From: Neolewinella agarilytica
Lineage (GTDB): Bacteria; Bacteroidota; Bacteroidia; Chitinophagales; Saprospiraceae
Length of the DNA: 64,000 nucleotides
Direction of reading: 5' to 3'
NCBI RefSeq assembly: GCF_900110645.1
Contig: NZ_FOFB01000001.1
Location: 434,001-498,000, forward strand
Below, one piece after another: positions 1-10,866 of this stretch; the first letter of the stretch is position 1; the number at the start of each line of letters is the position of its first letter. The notes beneath the pieces were generated by a model, which made no database searches, was not told the origin of the DNA, and saw only the letters and a list, made by a program, of their open reading frames with translations. The translations under genes were made by a program, and so were the position numbers.

Positions 1-1021
1 TTATGCCCGTAACCACGTCCAGGTCTCCGTCCAGATCCATGTCAAAAACCTGCAGGGTATGCGCGGCCGGCAATTCCTTCAGGATGACGTGCTCCGTATA
101 CGTTCCATCTTCATTTCGGGAGTAATAACTCAGGGGATAACCAGCTCGCTCACTGTGCGAAATGAAGATTTCCGGCGTACCGTCTTCGTTCAGGTCAGCG
201 ATGAACTCCTTAGTGCCGTTAGCACTCCAGTCTCCTTCCTGATTGTGCCATTTATCGTCAATGCTCGTCATCGTCCAGGGCGCGGTCAGGTCTCCGCCCG
301 GATTATCAAAAATGAAGCCATTGGCTACAATATCTGCATCACCGTCGCCGTCGAGATCGCCAACATCCATACCCTCGTGTAAGCCTTTCTGCGTGATGTC
401 CTGTACCATGACGAAGCTGCCATCCTTTTGCTGCTGATGGATGCGGAGGTTGGATTCATCAAAGGTCAGAACGGCCAGATCGGCCAGTCCGTCACCGTCA
501 AAATCACCGATACTCATGTCCTTCACGGCATCTTTGGCTTCGCCGATGGCGTGAGCCTCCCAACCGGGGTTTTCGTAGTAGAATATTTCGGCGGCCTCTC
601 CTGCATTGTCCCATTCACCAGTGTGTTTTACGGCCAGAATGTCAATGTCGCCGTCTCCATCCATGTCTCCGGCTTCCAGATCTCCGGCGGCGAAAGTGCC
701 GCCGGCAGGCGGCGCAGTGGCTACGATGGTCTCCTGCCAAAGCCCCCCTTCCTTGCTTCCGGCCCGGAAACCGAGATGGCCGCCATTCGCGTTGTTATTG
801 ATGTAAATGATATCCTGAAGACCGTCATTGGTTACGTCACCGATGGTAAGTGCCCACCACCATTTGGCATCATCGACCACCCGGTGGGCGGTGAACTCCA
901 TGGCTTTCCTGACGGCTACAGCCTCTGGCTTGGGTTCTGTCTCTGCGGCCTGGTCAGCATCGCCGGAACAGGAAAAGAGAAAAAACAGGGGAAACAGGAA
1001 AAGGTATTGTTGGCAGCTCAT
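1..1021 (-). CDS. FG-GAP/VCBS-repeat lipoprotein (C-terminus outside window)
   Basis: The minus strand is open from an ATG at 1021 to the window edge (340 codons). The N-terminus is a hydrophobic stretch ending in a lipobox (FLFSC followed by SGD), so a surface or periplasmic lipoprotein is expected. The body carries repeated calcium-binding-like Asp motifs of FG-GAP/VCBS blades (GDMDGDGDIDI, GDFDGDGLADL, GDLDGDGDADI, DMDLDGDLDVV), typical of a seven-bladed beta-propeller. Such propellers bind partners or carbohydrate; no enzymatic function can be assigned. The stop codon is not in the window. Confidence 0.85.
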   Translation of the reverse strand, partial: MSCQQYLFLFPLFFLFSCSGDADQAAETEPKPEAVAVRKAMEFTAHRVVDDAKWWWALTIGDVTNDGLQDIIYINNNANGGHLGFRAGSKEGGLWQETIVATAPPAGGTFAAGDLEAGDMDGDGDIDILAVKHTGEWDNAGEAAEIFYYENPGWEAHAIGEAKDAVKDMSIGDFDGDGLADLAVLTFDESNLRIHQQQKDGSFVMVQDITQKGLHEGMDVGDLDGDGDADIVANGFIFDNPGGDLTAPWTMTSIDDKWHNQEGDWSANGTKEFIADLNEDGTPEIFISHSERAGYPLSYYSRNEDGTYTEHVILKELPAAHTLQVFDMDLDGDLDVVTGI

Positions 1022-1240
1022 TGACAAAAGATTGATCGATCGGGAGTAAACTTAAGGCTTTGGCACTCAGCACTCTCTTTATTCAGGTGCATAATTAGCA
1101 TAAAGCGCTAAATCTCCAGCCAAAAGTCCGGCCCCGGATTCATTCAGAGCGGCTAAGGGAGCTAAGGGCGTTTCTGAAATTTAGCGCTCAACGTGGGGCA
1201 AGTTCAACCTAAGTTTGGGCGAGGCGTTCCCTGTGAAGAA

Positions 1241-2239
1241 ATGTCAGCAATCACCTCCTGGGCCCAACGGCTCAACGATCTTGGCCGCCGGTCTTGTCCT
1301 TGCTTTTTCCTGATGGATTTTGAGCAAGAGTTTCCTCGCGTATGGGAGTTGGCCGAACGGGAGTGGGATATGCCCCGTTTTTCTTTTCCCCGACATCCGG
1401 AGACGGGTACTCCACCCATCGGGCTGCGCGCGCCCAAGTTACTGGCCGACCACATTGACGCCAAAACGTTCGAGCGGGCTTTTTCTGTCGTGCAGGCAGG
1501 TCTCCGACGGGGAGACAGCTTTCTGACCAACCTCACCTTTCCGGTGCCCGTGCAGCTAACCACTGCCCTGGAAGAAATCTACTGGCAGAGTGATGCGAAG
1601 TATCGCATTCTTTGGGAAGGCCACTTCGTTTGCTTTAGCCCGGAGACCTTCATCACCATTGATAAAGAAGGCTACATCGAAAGCCGGCCAATGAAAGGTA
1701 CAGCACTGGACACCCCCGCCGCCCGGAATGCCCTGCTTAACAGCCAAAAAGAAATTGCGGAACACGCCACCATCGTTGACCTGATTCGTAACGATCTCAG
1801 CCAGGTAGCCAGGAAGGTACGGGTTACGGATTACCGCTATTTCCATAAGATCGCAACCAGTCGGCGGGGACTGGTGCAAACGAGTAGTAAAATCGGCGGG
1901 CAGCTACCGGAAGACTGGAAATCCGGACTGGGCGATATTCTGACCAAACTCCTGCCAGCAGGCTCCGTCAGCGGTGCCCCTAAGCCCGCCACATTAGACA
2001 TTATTCGTCGGGCAGAAGGACAAAAAAGAGGCTATTATTGTGGCATAGGCGGGTACTTTGACGGAGAAACCGTGGACACCTGCGTTCTCATCCGTTTCAT
2101 CGAAAAAACGGATTCAGGAGATTACCTTTTTCGCTCTGGCGGAGGGATTACGGCGCGCTCTGATTGGGAGGAAGAATACAAGGAATTAAAGGCAAAAGTG
2201 AGAATTCCGCTTTCCGGTGTTACATTTACTTTACATTAA
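1241..2239 (+). CDS. pabB: aminodeoxychorismate synthase component I (chorismate-binding)
   Basis: Chorismate-binding domain protein of about 332 residues, shorter than enterobacterial PabB because it lacks most of the N-terminal half. The motif RPMKGTALD contains the Lys (P-[IM]-KGT) that marks PabB rather than TrpE (PIAGT). The family signatures VDLIRNDLS, LPAGSVSGAPK and YYCGIGG are all present. It should use glutamine-derived ammonia to convert chorismate to 4-amino-4-deoxychorismate for folate. An in-frame ATG at 1193 exists, but the ATG at 1241 after GAAGAA fits better. It overlaps or abuts pabC, which supports the assignment. Confidence 0.88.
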   Translation: MSAITSWAQRLNDLGRRSCPCFFLMDFEQEFPRVWELAEREWDMPRFSFPRHPETGTPPIGLRAPKLLADHIDAKTFERAFSVVQAGLRRGDSFLTNLTFPVPVQLTTALEEIYWQSDAKYRILWEGHFVCFSPETFITIDKEGYIESRPMKGTALDTPAARNALLNSQKEIAEHATIVDLIRNDLSQVARKVRVTDYRYFHKIATSRRGLVQTSSKIGGQLPEDWKSGLGDILTKLLPAGSVSGAPKPATLDIIRRAEGQKRGYYCGIGGYFDGETVDTCVLIRFIEKTDSGDYLFRSGGGITARSDWEEEYKELKAKVRIPLSGVTFTLH

Positions 2240-2291
2240 CCCTGCTGAGCCTGGTGTAACTATCAAATCAGCTGAAGGATACCCAGACAAA

Positions 2292-2912
2292 TTGAAAGTA
2301 AAGAAAACCGATTCTAAACTACTGTTGGAATCTATCCGAGTTGTTGATGGGAAGGCCCCGCTGCTTCCCTACCATCAGCGTAGGATGGACCGGGTTCGAC
2401 GTGTCCTGTTCGCCAAATCCTCCCCCATTAAACTGGAGAAAATCCTGGGTGAGCTTGAGCTTCCCAGCAAAGGATTGTTCAAACTACGGATTGAATATAG
2501 CGACGTAGTAAAACGCCAGGAACTGGTTCCTTACCTGATCAAGCCCGTGCAAAGCATCCGGCTGGTCAACGCAGATAAAGTTATTTACGGCAAGAAATAT
2601 GCCGACCGCACCGGCATCCGCCGTTGTCTGGAAAAAAAAGGGGACTGTGATGATATCCTGATGACGCAACGGGGGCACCTTACGGACGCCAGCTACGCCA
2701 ACGTCGCCCTATTCGATGGGAAGCACTGGTATACCCCCTCCTGGCCGCTCCTGCGGGGCACCCGCCGGGAAGAACTGCTGGAAAAGGGTATTATCCGCCC
2801 TTCCGTCATCCGGGAAAAAGATCTCGATTCCTTTCAGTGTATCCGGCTCATCAACGCCATGTTACCCTGGGGAGAAGGACCTACGCTCGACATCTCGGCG
2901 ATCAGGCGGTAG
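2292..2912 (+). CDS. pabC: aminodeoxychorismate lyase-like class IV aminotransferase
   Basis: Class IV PLP-fold enzyme of about 206 residues, of the short type common in Bacteroidota. Likely role: release of pyruvate from aminodeoxychorismate to give p-aminobenzoate. Visible motifs are LLESIRV near the N-terminus, YGKKYADR with the probable PLP lysine, TDASYANVALFDG (cofactor phosphate binding) and LLRGTRRE. The open frame extends upstream to a GTG at 2217 inside pabB, but homology-like sequence begins near the TTG at 2292, preceded by GAAGGAT. The true start is uncertain. Translationally linked to pabB. Confidence 0.8.
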   Translation: MKVKKTDSKLLLESIRVVDGKAPLLPYHQRRMDRVRRVLFAKSSPIKLEKILGELELPSKGLFKLRIEYSDVVKRQELVPYLIKPVQSIRLVNADKVIYGKKYADRTGIRRCLEKKGDCDDILMTQRGHLTDASYANVALFDGKHWYTPSWPLLRGTRREELLEKGIIRPSVIREKDLDSFQCIRLINAMLPWGEGPTLDISAIRR

Positions 2913-2953
2913 ACGTTTACGCGGAAGCAAAACAACAGACGGACAGCTTTTTT

Positions 2954-2996
2954 GGGCGGGGGACCGCAGGTGCAGGGGGAAGCTTTGGGAGCAAAG
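2954..2996 (-). repeat. dispersed 41-bp element, copy 1
   Basis: Reads on the minus strand CTTTGCTCCC, then CTTCCCCCTGCACCTGCGG and a CCCCGCCC end. Located between the convergent ends of pabC and the HAD gene, so not at a promoter. Confidence 0.75.
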
Positions 2997-3003
2997 ACGT
3001 TCT

Positions 3004-3654
3004 CTACATATACACCGTCCCTAAAATCTGGAGCGCACGCGCCAGCGCTGCTGCGTTGTCCCGGATTATTTCATCAGCCATCTCCACCTTATCGTTGAGG
3101 CCGATGAGGTAGCATCCGGCGGCTTTAGCGGACAAGCCACCCGGGGCACTGTCTTCAATGGCTACACAGCCCCCCGCATGGACGCCCAGCCGTTCGGCCG
3201 CCAGCAGGTAGATATCAGGTGCGGGTTTGAGGTTGGGCACATCTGTAGCCGTCACGACAACATCCGTAAAGCGATCCAAGCCAAGAGCCGGCACGACAAC
3301 ATCCGTATCCCCCCGCCCACTATTGGTGGCAATTGCCAGTGGGAATTGTTCGCTAAGTTTCGCCAGCTCTTCCAAAACTCCCGGGAAGCTCTTCCCAGCC
3401 TTACGAACCATAGCATGAAATCGTTGCTGCTTTTGCCCGATGAGGGTATCGACTGAAACGGAGAGCTCATGCTTTTGGATCAACCAATCAGCAACAACCC
3501 GGTCGCTCGTCCCTATCCACTGCTCAAACCAGTGGACGTCATAACTTAACTGATAGTCTTGCTGCAGCATTTCCAGCCAAGCAGCACAATGCTGTGGCTC
3601 CGTATCGGCAAGGGTTCCGTCCAGGTCGCACAAAAGTGCCAGGTATTGAGACAT
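3004..3654 (-). CDS. HAD-superfamily phosphatase, beta-phosphoglucomutase-like
   Basis: About 216 residues from the ATG at 3654; an upstream in-frame ATG at 3675 would add seven residues before the usual family start. Motif I is LLCDLDGTLADTEP with both catalytic Asp residues, motif II is AIATNSGRGD, and motif IV is VAIEDSAPGGLSAKAAG. The cap region is helical, as in HAD subfamily I members (phosphoglycolate phosphatase, beta-phosphoglucomutase). Substrate cannot be told from sequence. It is convergent with pabC. Confidence 0.85.
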   Translation of the reverse strand: MSQYLALLCDLDGTLADTEPQHCAAWLEMLQQDYQLSYDVHWFEQWIGTSDRVVADWLIQKHELSVSVDTLIGQKQQRFHAMVRKAGKSFPGVLEELAKLSEQFPLAIATNSGRGDTDVVVPALGLDRFTDVVVTATDVPNLKPAPDIYLLAAERLGVHAGGCVAIEDSAPGGLSAKAAGCYLIGLNDKVEMADEIIRDNAAALARALQILGTVYM

Positions 3655-3705
3655 TGGTGTTTGTTTGAACCGCAAAGGTAATCACTCTCTTTACGCCAAA
3701 ATCAA

Positions 3706-3734
3706 GGCCCGTTCGGAATTTCTCCGAACGGGCC
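3706..3734. terminator. bidirectional hairpin
   Basis: GGCCCGTTCGGA and TCCGAACGGGCC with a short loop. On the minus strand it follows the small membrane protein gene and precedes a TTGATTTTGG stretch. Confidence 0.7.
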
Positions 3735-3780
3735 TGTGAATACTGGGTCTATGTTTATTATTGGTGCTTTTCTAGCGTAA

Positions 3781-3996
3781 CTATTTTACCAGCAGGCGAC
3801 GAACAGCATCAGCACCACGGCTGATGAGTGCTCCACTGGTTTTTACCTGATGACTCATATTTTGTAATTGTTCCGTTGCCGTCGAATCAGAACTCAATTG
3901 ATGGCTCCGCCCAAGTAAGAAACCAAAACTGGCTCCACTGAGAGCAAGTACTGCCACAAATACAAAAGAGGTTAGCCGGGTTTTCTTCAAAGACAT
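3781..3996 (-). CDS. small single-pass membrane protein, unknown function
   Basis: A 71-residue frame with a basic N-terminus (MSLKKTR), one hydrophobic segment at about residues 9-28 with a glycine pattern (SGASFGFLLGR), and a polar remainder predicted to be helical. It sits between two strong hairpins (3706-3734 and 4051-4085), as a separately terminated unit should. No family recognised. Topology could be signal anchor or cleaved signal peptide. Confidence 0.6.
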   Translation of the reverse strand: MSLKKTRLTSFVFVAVLALSGASFGFLLGRSHQLSSDSTATEQLQNMSHQVKTSGALISRGADAVRRLLVK

Positions 3997-4050
3997 CGCG
4001 GGTATTTTCTGTTGCCTACAATATAAGGGCTCTTAACGCTTCTTTAATTG

Positions 4051-4085
4051 AAAAAGCCCCGTTTGTCGACAAACGGGGCTTTTTT
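4051..4085. terminator. strong bidirectional Rho-independent terminator
   Basis: AAAAAGCCCCGTTTGT, CGA, then the complement with a T-run on both strands. Terminates serC on the minus strand. Confidence 0.9.
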
Positions 4086-4104
4086 CTCGACGAAATGAGG
4101 TGCC

Positions 4105-5163
4105 CTAAAAGGATTTCATCACATCTACCAACGCCTGAACGCTGGATTTTGGCATACTATTATAGATACTGGCCCGGAATCCACCCACTGAGCGGTGGCC
4201 CTTCACCCCTACACAACCGGCCGCCTCGCAGGCGTCCAGGAAGGGCTGTGCGTCAGCTTCATCAACGGGTTCAAAGGTCACGTTCATCAGGCTCCGGCTG
4301 GCTTTGTTAGCCACCGTACCCCGGAATTTAGGGTTACGATCAATCTCATCGTAGAGCAGTTGTGCTTTGTCCGCATTATGCTTTTCCATTGCCTCCACAC
4401 CGCCTTGAGCTTTAACCCAACGCATCGTGAGCATACTCACGTAAATCGGGAATACAGGTGGTGTATTGAAGCTGGATTGTTTCGCGATGTGGGTCCGGTA
4501 ATCGAGCATCGTAGGAAGCGTCCGCTTCACTTTGCCCAATAAGTCTTTACGAACGATGGCCAGGGTAACTCCGGCCGGGCCCATGTTCTTCTGAGCACCT
4601 GCGTAGATGAGGCCAAACTTCTCCATCGGCAAACGACGGCTGAAGATTTCACTGGACATGTCCGCCACCAACGGAGCATCTGTTTCGGGGAATTCCGCAA
4701 ACTGTGTTCCGAAAATGGTATTATTGGCCGTCAGGTGAACATACTGCAGTCCGGAAGGAATCTCGATGTTCTCCGGAATGTAGTTGTAGTTTCCGTCCTT
4801 GCTGCTGGCAAGAACATTGACTCCGCCGAAGTTTTTAGCTTCCTTGATGGCCTTAGCGGACCAGGCACCGGTGTCAATGTACCCGGCGGTCTGGTCTTCG
4901 TTCAGCAGGTTCATCGCCGAAACGAAAAACTGGCTGCTGGCACCTCCGGTAAGGAAGAGGACCGCGAAATCGTCCGAAACACCAAGTAGCTCACGTACGA
5001 GCGCTTCTGCTTCGTTCAGTACCGCAACGAACTGCGGAGAACGGTGACTGATTTCCAGGATGGATAAACCCATCCCTTCAAAGTCGGACACAGCAGCAGC
5101 GGCTTGTTCCAAAACGGGAGCGGGAAGAATGGCCGGACCGGCGAAAAAATTGTGCTTTTTCAT
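4105..5163 (-). CDS. serC: phosphoserine aminotransferase
   Basis: Class V PLP aminotransferase of about 352 residues that converts 3-phosphohydroxypyruvate plus glutamate to phosphoserine in serine biosynthesis. The N-terminus KKHNFFAGPAILP is diagnostic, followed by ISHRSPQF, FLTGGASSQF and the PLP lysine motif YAGAQKNMGPAG. The C-terminus has the substrate-binding VGGFRASIYNSM. The frame opens at 5223, but the family start is the ATG at 5163. A strong terminator (4051-4085) follows. Divergent from the lipoprotein gene at 5274. Confidence 0.95.
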   Translation of the reverse strand: MKKHNFFAGPAILPAPVLEQAAAAVSDFEGMGLSILEISHRSPQFVAVLNEAEALVRELLGVSDDFAVLFLTGGASSQFFVSAMNLLNEDQTAGYIDTGAWSAKAIKEAKNFGGVNVLASSKDGNYNYIPENIEIPSGLQYVHLTANNTIFGTQFAEFPETDAPLVADMSSEIFSRRLPMEKFGLIYAGAQKNMGPAGVTLAIVRKDLLGKVKRTLPTMLDYRTHIAKQSSFNTPPVFPIYVSMLTMRWVKAQGGVEAMEKHNADKAQLLYDEIDRNPKFRGTVANKASRSLMNVTFEPVDEADAQPFLDACEAAGCVGVKGHRSVGGFRASIYNSMPKSSVQALVDVMKSF

Positions 5164-5273
5164 GTAAGGGGCTATTGAGGGGGCAAAAATAATCCATTTT
5201 CCTTCACCGTTCTCCCTTAACATTACATCGCTTTAGCATCTTTATACTACTAATAACCAATTTTCCCTACTCT

Positions 5274-7240
<1,967 letters not shown>

Positions 7241-7286
7241 AGGCGGCCGGATCTCCACTCCTGACGAGGGGATGCCTGACTCATTC

Positions 7287-7307
7287 AGCGAAAATTCGCT
7301 AATTTGC
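7287..7307 (+). promoter_or_regulatory. palindrome AGCGAA-N2-TTCGCT overlapping a -7 box
   Basis: AGCGAAAATTCGCT (7287-7300) runs directly into TAATTTGC (7300-7307), a Bacteroidota -7-like box, 20 bp before the enoyl-CoA hydratase start. Same layout as at 41275-41295. Confidence 0.6.
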
Positions 7308-7327
7308 CGGCCTAAAGATTACAAGTC

Positions 7328-8098
7328 ATGCAACAATACGACAGTCTGACCATCGCTCTTGAGGAAAGCCTGGCCACCGTAACCATCAATAACGGCAAGG
7401 TAAACGCCATCGACACCCGGCTTTCGGAAGACCTGTTGGCGGCCTTCACCGCACTGGAAGAAGACCAGGACGTATCTGGCGTGGTGCTGGCGGGCAGACC
7501 TGGCTGCTTTTGTGCCGGACTGGACATCAAGCACATGGCCACCTTTACCGATGAGACCCTGCGCAAATTCTGGCACGCCAACCTCGGCGCCATCGCGGCG
7601 ATGGTCCGCCTGAGCAAACCCTACGTTGCGGCAATAACGGGCTTTGCCCCGGCCGGAGGAACGGTGCTGGCCCTGACGGCGGATTACCGGGTCATGGCCA
7701 TTGGTCCCAAGCACACGATGGGGATGAATGAGTTCAATATGTCCTTGCAGATACCCGAGCTCTACGCTGATTTGATCACTTATCATCGGGGCGAGCATGC
7801 TGGCTGGGTAGACGTGCAACAGGCGACCATGTACCACGCAGAGGCGGCGGTAGCCGCCGGCCTGGCCAACGAAGCCGTCGCCGAAGACGAAGTCCTCGAA
7901 CGCGCCACCAGGTATTGCCGCAAGCTCATGAATGTCTACGCCCCCGTCTACGCCACTACTAAGCGCTATCAGCGCCGGAAGTTATTGGAACGGGTTAACC
8001 GGGATATTCCCGCTCAGGTAGACGAAATCTCGCGCAACCTCGATGATCCTCGCTTCAAAATGATGCTGGAGATGTTTGTGGCTAGCTTGAAGAAGTAA
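7328..8098 (+). CDS. enoyl-CoA hydratase/isomerase family protein
   Basis: 256-residue crotonase-fold protein. The oxyanion-hole motif GRPGCFCAGLDIKHM and the second loop GFAPAGGTVLALTADYR are present. The segment KHTMGMNEF replaces the usual Glu pair of true hydratases, so an isomerase or another crotonase activity is possible. Expected cytoplasmic role in acyl-CoA metabolism. The promoter carries a palindrome (7287-7300) shared with the fatty-acid block at 41.3 kb. Confidence 0.85.
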   Translation: MQQYDSLTIALEESLATVTINNGKVNAIDTRLSEDLLAAFTALEEDQDVSGVVLAGRPGCFCAGLDIKHMATFTDETLRKFWHANLGAIAAMVRLSKPYVAAITGFAPAGGTVLALTADYRVMAIGPKHTMGMNEFNMSLQIPELYADLITYHRGEHAGWVDVQQATMYHAEAAVAAGLANEAVAEDEVLERATRYCRKLMNVYAPVYATTKRYQRRKLLERVNRDIPAQVDEISRNLDDPRFKMMLEMFVASLKK

Positions 8099-8099
8099 A

Positions 8100-8134
8100 G
8101 GCTGCTGCGCAGCGATTCCGATAGGCCCGCAGCC
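8100..8134. terminator. weak hairpin between convergent genes
   Basis: GGCTGCTGCGCAGCG and CGCAGCC can pair; no clear T-run. Lies between enoyl-CoA hydratase and serine hydrolase stops. Confidence 0.35.
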
Positions 8135-8141
8135 CGGTCCG

Positions 8142-9272
8142 TCAATCCAAGCCTCGCCATACCTTCCCCACCTCCCGGGCAATATCGTCCATTCGAACGT
8201 TTTCGGAATTATCCAGCAATACGAGCAGGGTTCCTTTTTCGGCGTTTCGGCCGACGTAAGTCCCGGCTCCCAGCCAGGAGCCGTTGTGCCAGTGAAAGCC
8301 TTTTTTGTCGATCAGCCAGCCAAAGCCGTAATAGGATATCTTTTGCCCGGGCAGATTTACCGGTTGAAAAGCCAGTTGCAGCAGTTCGTTGTCGATCAGG
8401 TCATTGCCTGACCAGAAGCGGTCCCAGATCAAAAAATCGCTGATGCTCGAAAAAACAGCGCCATCACCTGCCACTCCATCAATAAAGTCAGGCTTTAGCG
8501 CACGAGCCTGCCCACCGATCAACCTAAAGCCTTCCGTTTTTCCGGGGAAGGTTTCATCCGGAGACAGGAGGTTCCAAACCCGGGTCTGCTTCATTCCCAG
8601 TGGTTGGAACAGTTCTTTGTTCATAAAAGCTTCAAAGCTTTGCTGACTTACCGCTTCGATGATACCCGCCAGGAGGACATAGTTGGTGTTGGAGTAGGTA
8701 AATACTTCTCCCGGGGCGTGTTTGGGTGTTTCGGCCTCTTCTGCCACCAGCCGGACGACATCATTAATGCTAAGCGGCCCCTTCAGGCTTTCCACGTTTT
8801 CCTGAGCCAGACGCATATAGTTATCCGGCACGCCCCCGGTCTGGTTCAGCAGGTGGCGAATCGTGACCGTTGGATATGGGAAAGTCTTCAAATAATCCGC
8901 TACGTGACGATCAATATTGAGCAATCCCAGCTCCTGAGCACGCAAAATTCCGGCCGCCGTAAATTGCTTGGAAACGGAAGCCAGCCTGAAGGAGGAATTC
9001 GTTGTGAGTGTCTCTTTTCGCCAGGCATCCGTAAAGCCGTAGGTTTTCATCAGTAGTGGCTCATGGTTACGGGCGAAGAGAACGGCGCCATTGAACTTAC
9101 CTTCTTCCTGCAATTTGCTGAGGTAATTATCCACATAATCGAGCTTCTCTTTTTCAGAGGCCGTAGCGGGCAGGTCGATACCCGGCGTCCTGGCGTAAAT
9201 CAGGAAAAACCAGGCAAGGAGCGCCACAGCAATCAAAACCAACGCAAGAATAACGTAAAGAAGGATCTTCAT
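8142..9272 (-). CDS. serine hydrolase, class C beta-lactamase family
   Basis: 376 residues. An N-terminal membrane anchor (residues about 3-25) is followed by a beta-lactamase-related fold: catalytic SVSK (SxxK) in RLASVSKQF, YSN of the second motif in FTYSNTNYVLL, and a WHNGSWLG segment equivalent to the KTG/HxG motif. Such proteins act as periplasmic D-aminopeptidases, esterases or carboxypeptidases; resistance function is not implied. A copy of the dispersed element (9345-9384) lies 73 bp upstream in the same orientation. Confidence 0.88.
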   Translation of the reverse strand: MKILLYVILALVLIAVALLAWFFLIYARTPGIDLPATASEKEKLDYVDNYLSKLQEEGKFNGAVLFARNHEPLLMKTYGFTDAWRKETLTTNSSFRLASVSKQFTAAGILRAQELGLLNIDRHVADYLKTFPYPTVTIRHLLNQTGGVPDNYMRLAQENVESLKGPLSINDVVRLVAEEAETPKHAPGEVFTYSNTNYVLLAGIIEAVSQQSFEAFMNKELFQPLGMKQTRVWNLLSPDETFPGKTEGFRLIGGQARALKPDFIDGVAGDGAVFSSISDFLIWDRFWSGNDLIDNELLQLAFQPVNLPGQKISYYGFGWLIDKKGFHWHNGSWLGAGTYVGRNAEKGTLLVLLDNSENVRMDDIAREVGKVWRGLD

Positions 9273-9344
9273 TGGTGTAAAATAAGAAGTTCAGGAAGCA
9301 TTAACAGGCCAATTCGACGGGAATCCTGCCTGCCTCGACGTTTT

Positions 9345-9384
9345 GGCGCGCTCGCAGGTGCAGGGGGATTGTTTTTTGCAGCAG
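9345..9384 (-). repeat. dispersed 41-bp element, copy 4
   Basis: Minus-strand CTGCTGCAAAAAACA, CCCCTGCACCTGCGAGCGCGCC. Lies 73 bp upstream of the serine hydrolase, in its orientation; inverted partner of copy 5. Confidence 0.78.
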
Positions 9385-9388
9385 AAAC

Positions 9389-9427
9389 TTTGCGCCCGTC
9401 AACTTAACTTGCACCTGCGTCCGCGCC
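9389..9427 (+). repeat. dispersed 41-bp element, copy 5
   Basis: TTTGCGCCCGTCAACTTAAC, TTGCACCTGCG and TCCGCGCC. Lies 60 bp upstream of pepT in the same orientation. Copies 4 and 5 sit back to back in a divergent promoter region. Confidence 0.8.
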
Positions 9428-9486
9428 GCCCCTACTTTTTGTAAAATACGGCAGCGCCAATCGACCAGCAAACCAAAAGACCAACC

Positions 9487-10710
9487 ATGCTCCTTGACCG
9501 TTTCCTCCGCTACGTACAAATCGATACGCAATCAGACGCCCACTCCCCCACCCAGCCCAGCACAATGAAGCAAAAGGACCTGGGGAAAGTCTTAGCGCAG
9601 GAATTACTTGACCTGGGCCTTGAAGACGCTCACCTGGACGAGCACGGCTACGTCTACGCTACTCTGCCCGCTACTCCGGGTAAAGAAGGTGCGCCCGTCA
9701 TCTGCTTCTGCAGCCACATGGACACCAGCCCGGATGCCAGCGGGAAGGACGTTAAGCCATTGGTCCATAAAAACTACCAGGGGCAGGATCTGGTCTTACC
9801 CGACGATCCATCCATCGTTATTCGTATGGCGGACCATGCGGGGCTAGACCAGTGCATAGGCCACACCATCATTACGGCCTCGGGCACTACCCTGCTCGGA
9901 GCGGATAATAAATCCGGTGTAGCGGCCATCATGACCGCCGTGGAAACCATGGTTAACAATCCCGGCATCGAACACGGACGCGTGCGAATCCTCTTCACCC
10001 CCGACGAGGAGATCGGCCGCGGCGTCAACGCCGTCGACATGGATAAACTCGCCGCCGACTTCGGCTACACCATCGACGGAGAAGAATTCGGCAGCCTGCA
10101 GGATGAGACCTTCAGCGCCGACGGTGCCCGCATCACCATCACCGGCGTAAGCGCCCACCCCGGCATGGCCAAAGGCCATATGGAAAACAGCATCAAGATC
10201 GCGGCGGACATCATCGCCGCCCTGCCCAAAGATCGCCTCAGCCCGGAAACTACTGAAGGGAAAGAAGGCTTTCTCCATCCCGTGGAAATGGAAGCCAAAG
10301 CAGAGTCTGCCCGCATTGATTTTATCCTCCGCGATTTCGACACCGCCAAACTTACCGACCTGGCGAATGACCTGGCGGATATCATCATCGCCGTTGCGCC
10401 CAACTACCCTAACTCAGAAATCAAGCTCAGCATCACGGAGCAATACCGCAACATGAAGGAGGTGCTCGATGAGCACCCCCACGTGATGGCCCTGGCCGAA
10501 ACCGCCATCCGCAACGTCGGCATCACCCCAAAGCCAGACAGCATCCGGGGCGGCACCGATGGCTCCCGCCTGAGCTTTATGGGCCTGCCCTGCCCGAACA
10601 TCTTCGCCGGGGAGCATGCTTTCCATTCAAAGTACGAGTGGGCCAGCCTGGAGGAAATGGAAGCAGCAGCAAAAGTGGTGGTGGAGATTTGCCGCTTAGG
10701 GGCAGAGTGA
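9487..10710 (+). CDS. pepT: peptidase T (tripeptide aminopeptidase)
   Basis: 407 residues, full length for the M20B family. The zinc-site motifs are all visible: CSHMDTSPD, GADNKSG, TPDEEIGRG and the dimerisation-domain segment SAHPGMAKGHMENS. It removes N-terminal residues from tripeptides in the cytoplasm. The dispersed element (9389-9427) lies 60 bp upstream. The stop codon lies at the very beginning of an octamer-repeat hairpin (10706-10848). Confidence 0.95.
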   Translation: MLLDRFLRYVQIDTQSDAHSPTQPSTMKQKDLGKVLAQELLDLGLEDAHLDEHGYVYATLPATPGKEGAPVICFCSHMDTSPDASGKDVKPLVHKNYQGQDLVLPDDPSIVIRMADHAGLDQCIGHTIITASGTTLLGADNKSGVAAIMTAVETMVNNPGIEHGRVRILFTPDEEIGRGVNAVDMDKLAADFGYTIDGEEFGSLQDETFSADGARITITGVSAHPGMAKGHMENSIKIAADIIAALPKDRLSPETTEGKEGFLHPVEMEAKAESARIDFILRDFDTAKLTDLANDLADIIIAVAPNYPNSEIKLSITEQYRNMKEVLDEHPHVMALAETAIRNVGITPKPDSIRGGTDGSRLSFMGLPCPNIFAGEHAFHSKYEWASLEEMEAAAKVVVEICRLGAE

Positions 10711-10848
10711 ATGGGGGAATGAGTGAATGGGAGAATGGGAGAATGAGCGAATGGGAGAATGATTGGATAAATAATTTCTTTCAACAATTTCCACATTCTC
10801 TCATTCAATCATTCCCTCATTCAATCATTCCCTCATTCACTCATTCAG
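10706..10848. repeat. octamer-repeat hairpin between pepT and photolyase
   Basis: Left arm: seven units of the form NNNGAATG (GGAGAATG, AGCGAATG and variants). Right arm (10794-10848): seven units CATTCNNT (CATTCAAT, CATTCCCT). The arms are complementary and can fold into a long imperfect stem with an AT-rich loop. Starts inside the last codons of pepT. Confidence 0.85.
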
Positions 10849-10866
10849 CAAGTATCTCCCCAACCC

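Noticed and set aside
428-1024. Plus-strand open frame at the left edge
   Set aside because: The minus strand encodes clear FG-GAP Asp motifs and a lipobox over the same interval; the plus frame is its shadow.
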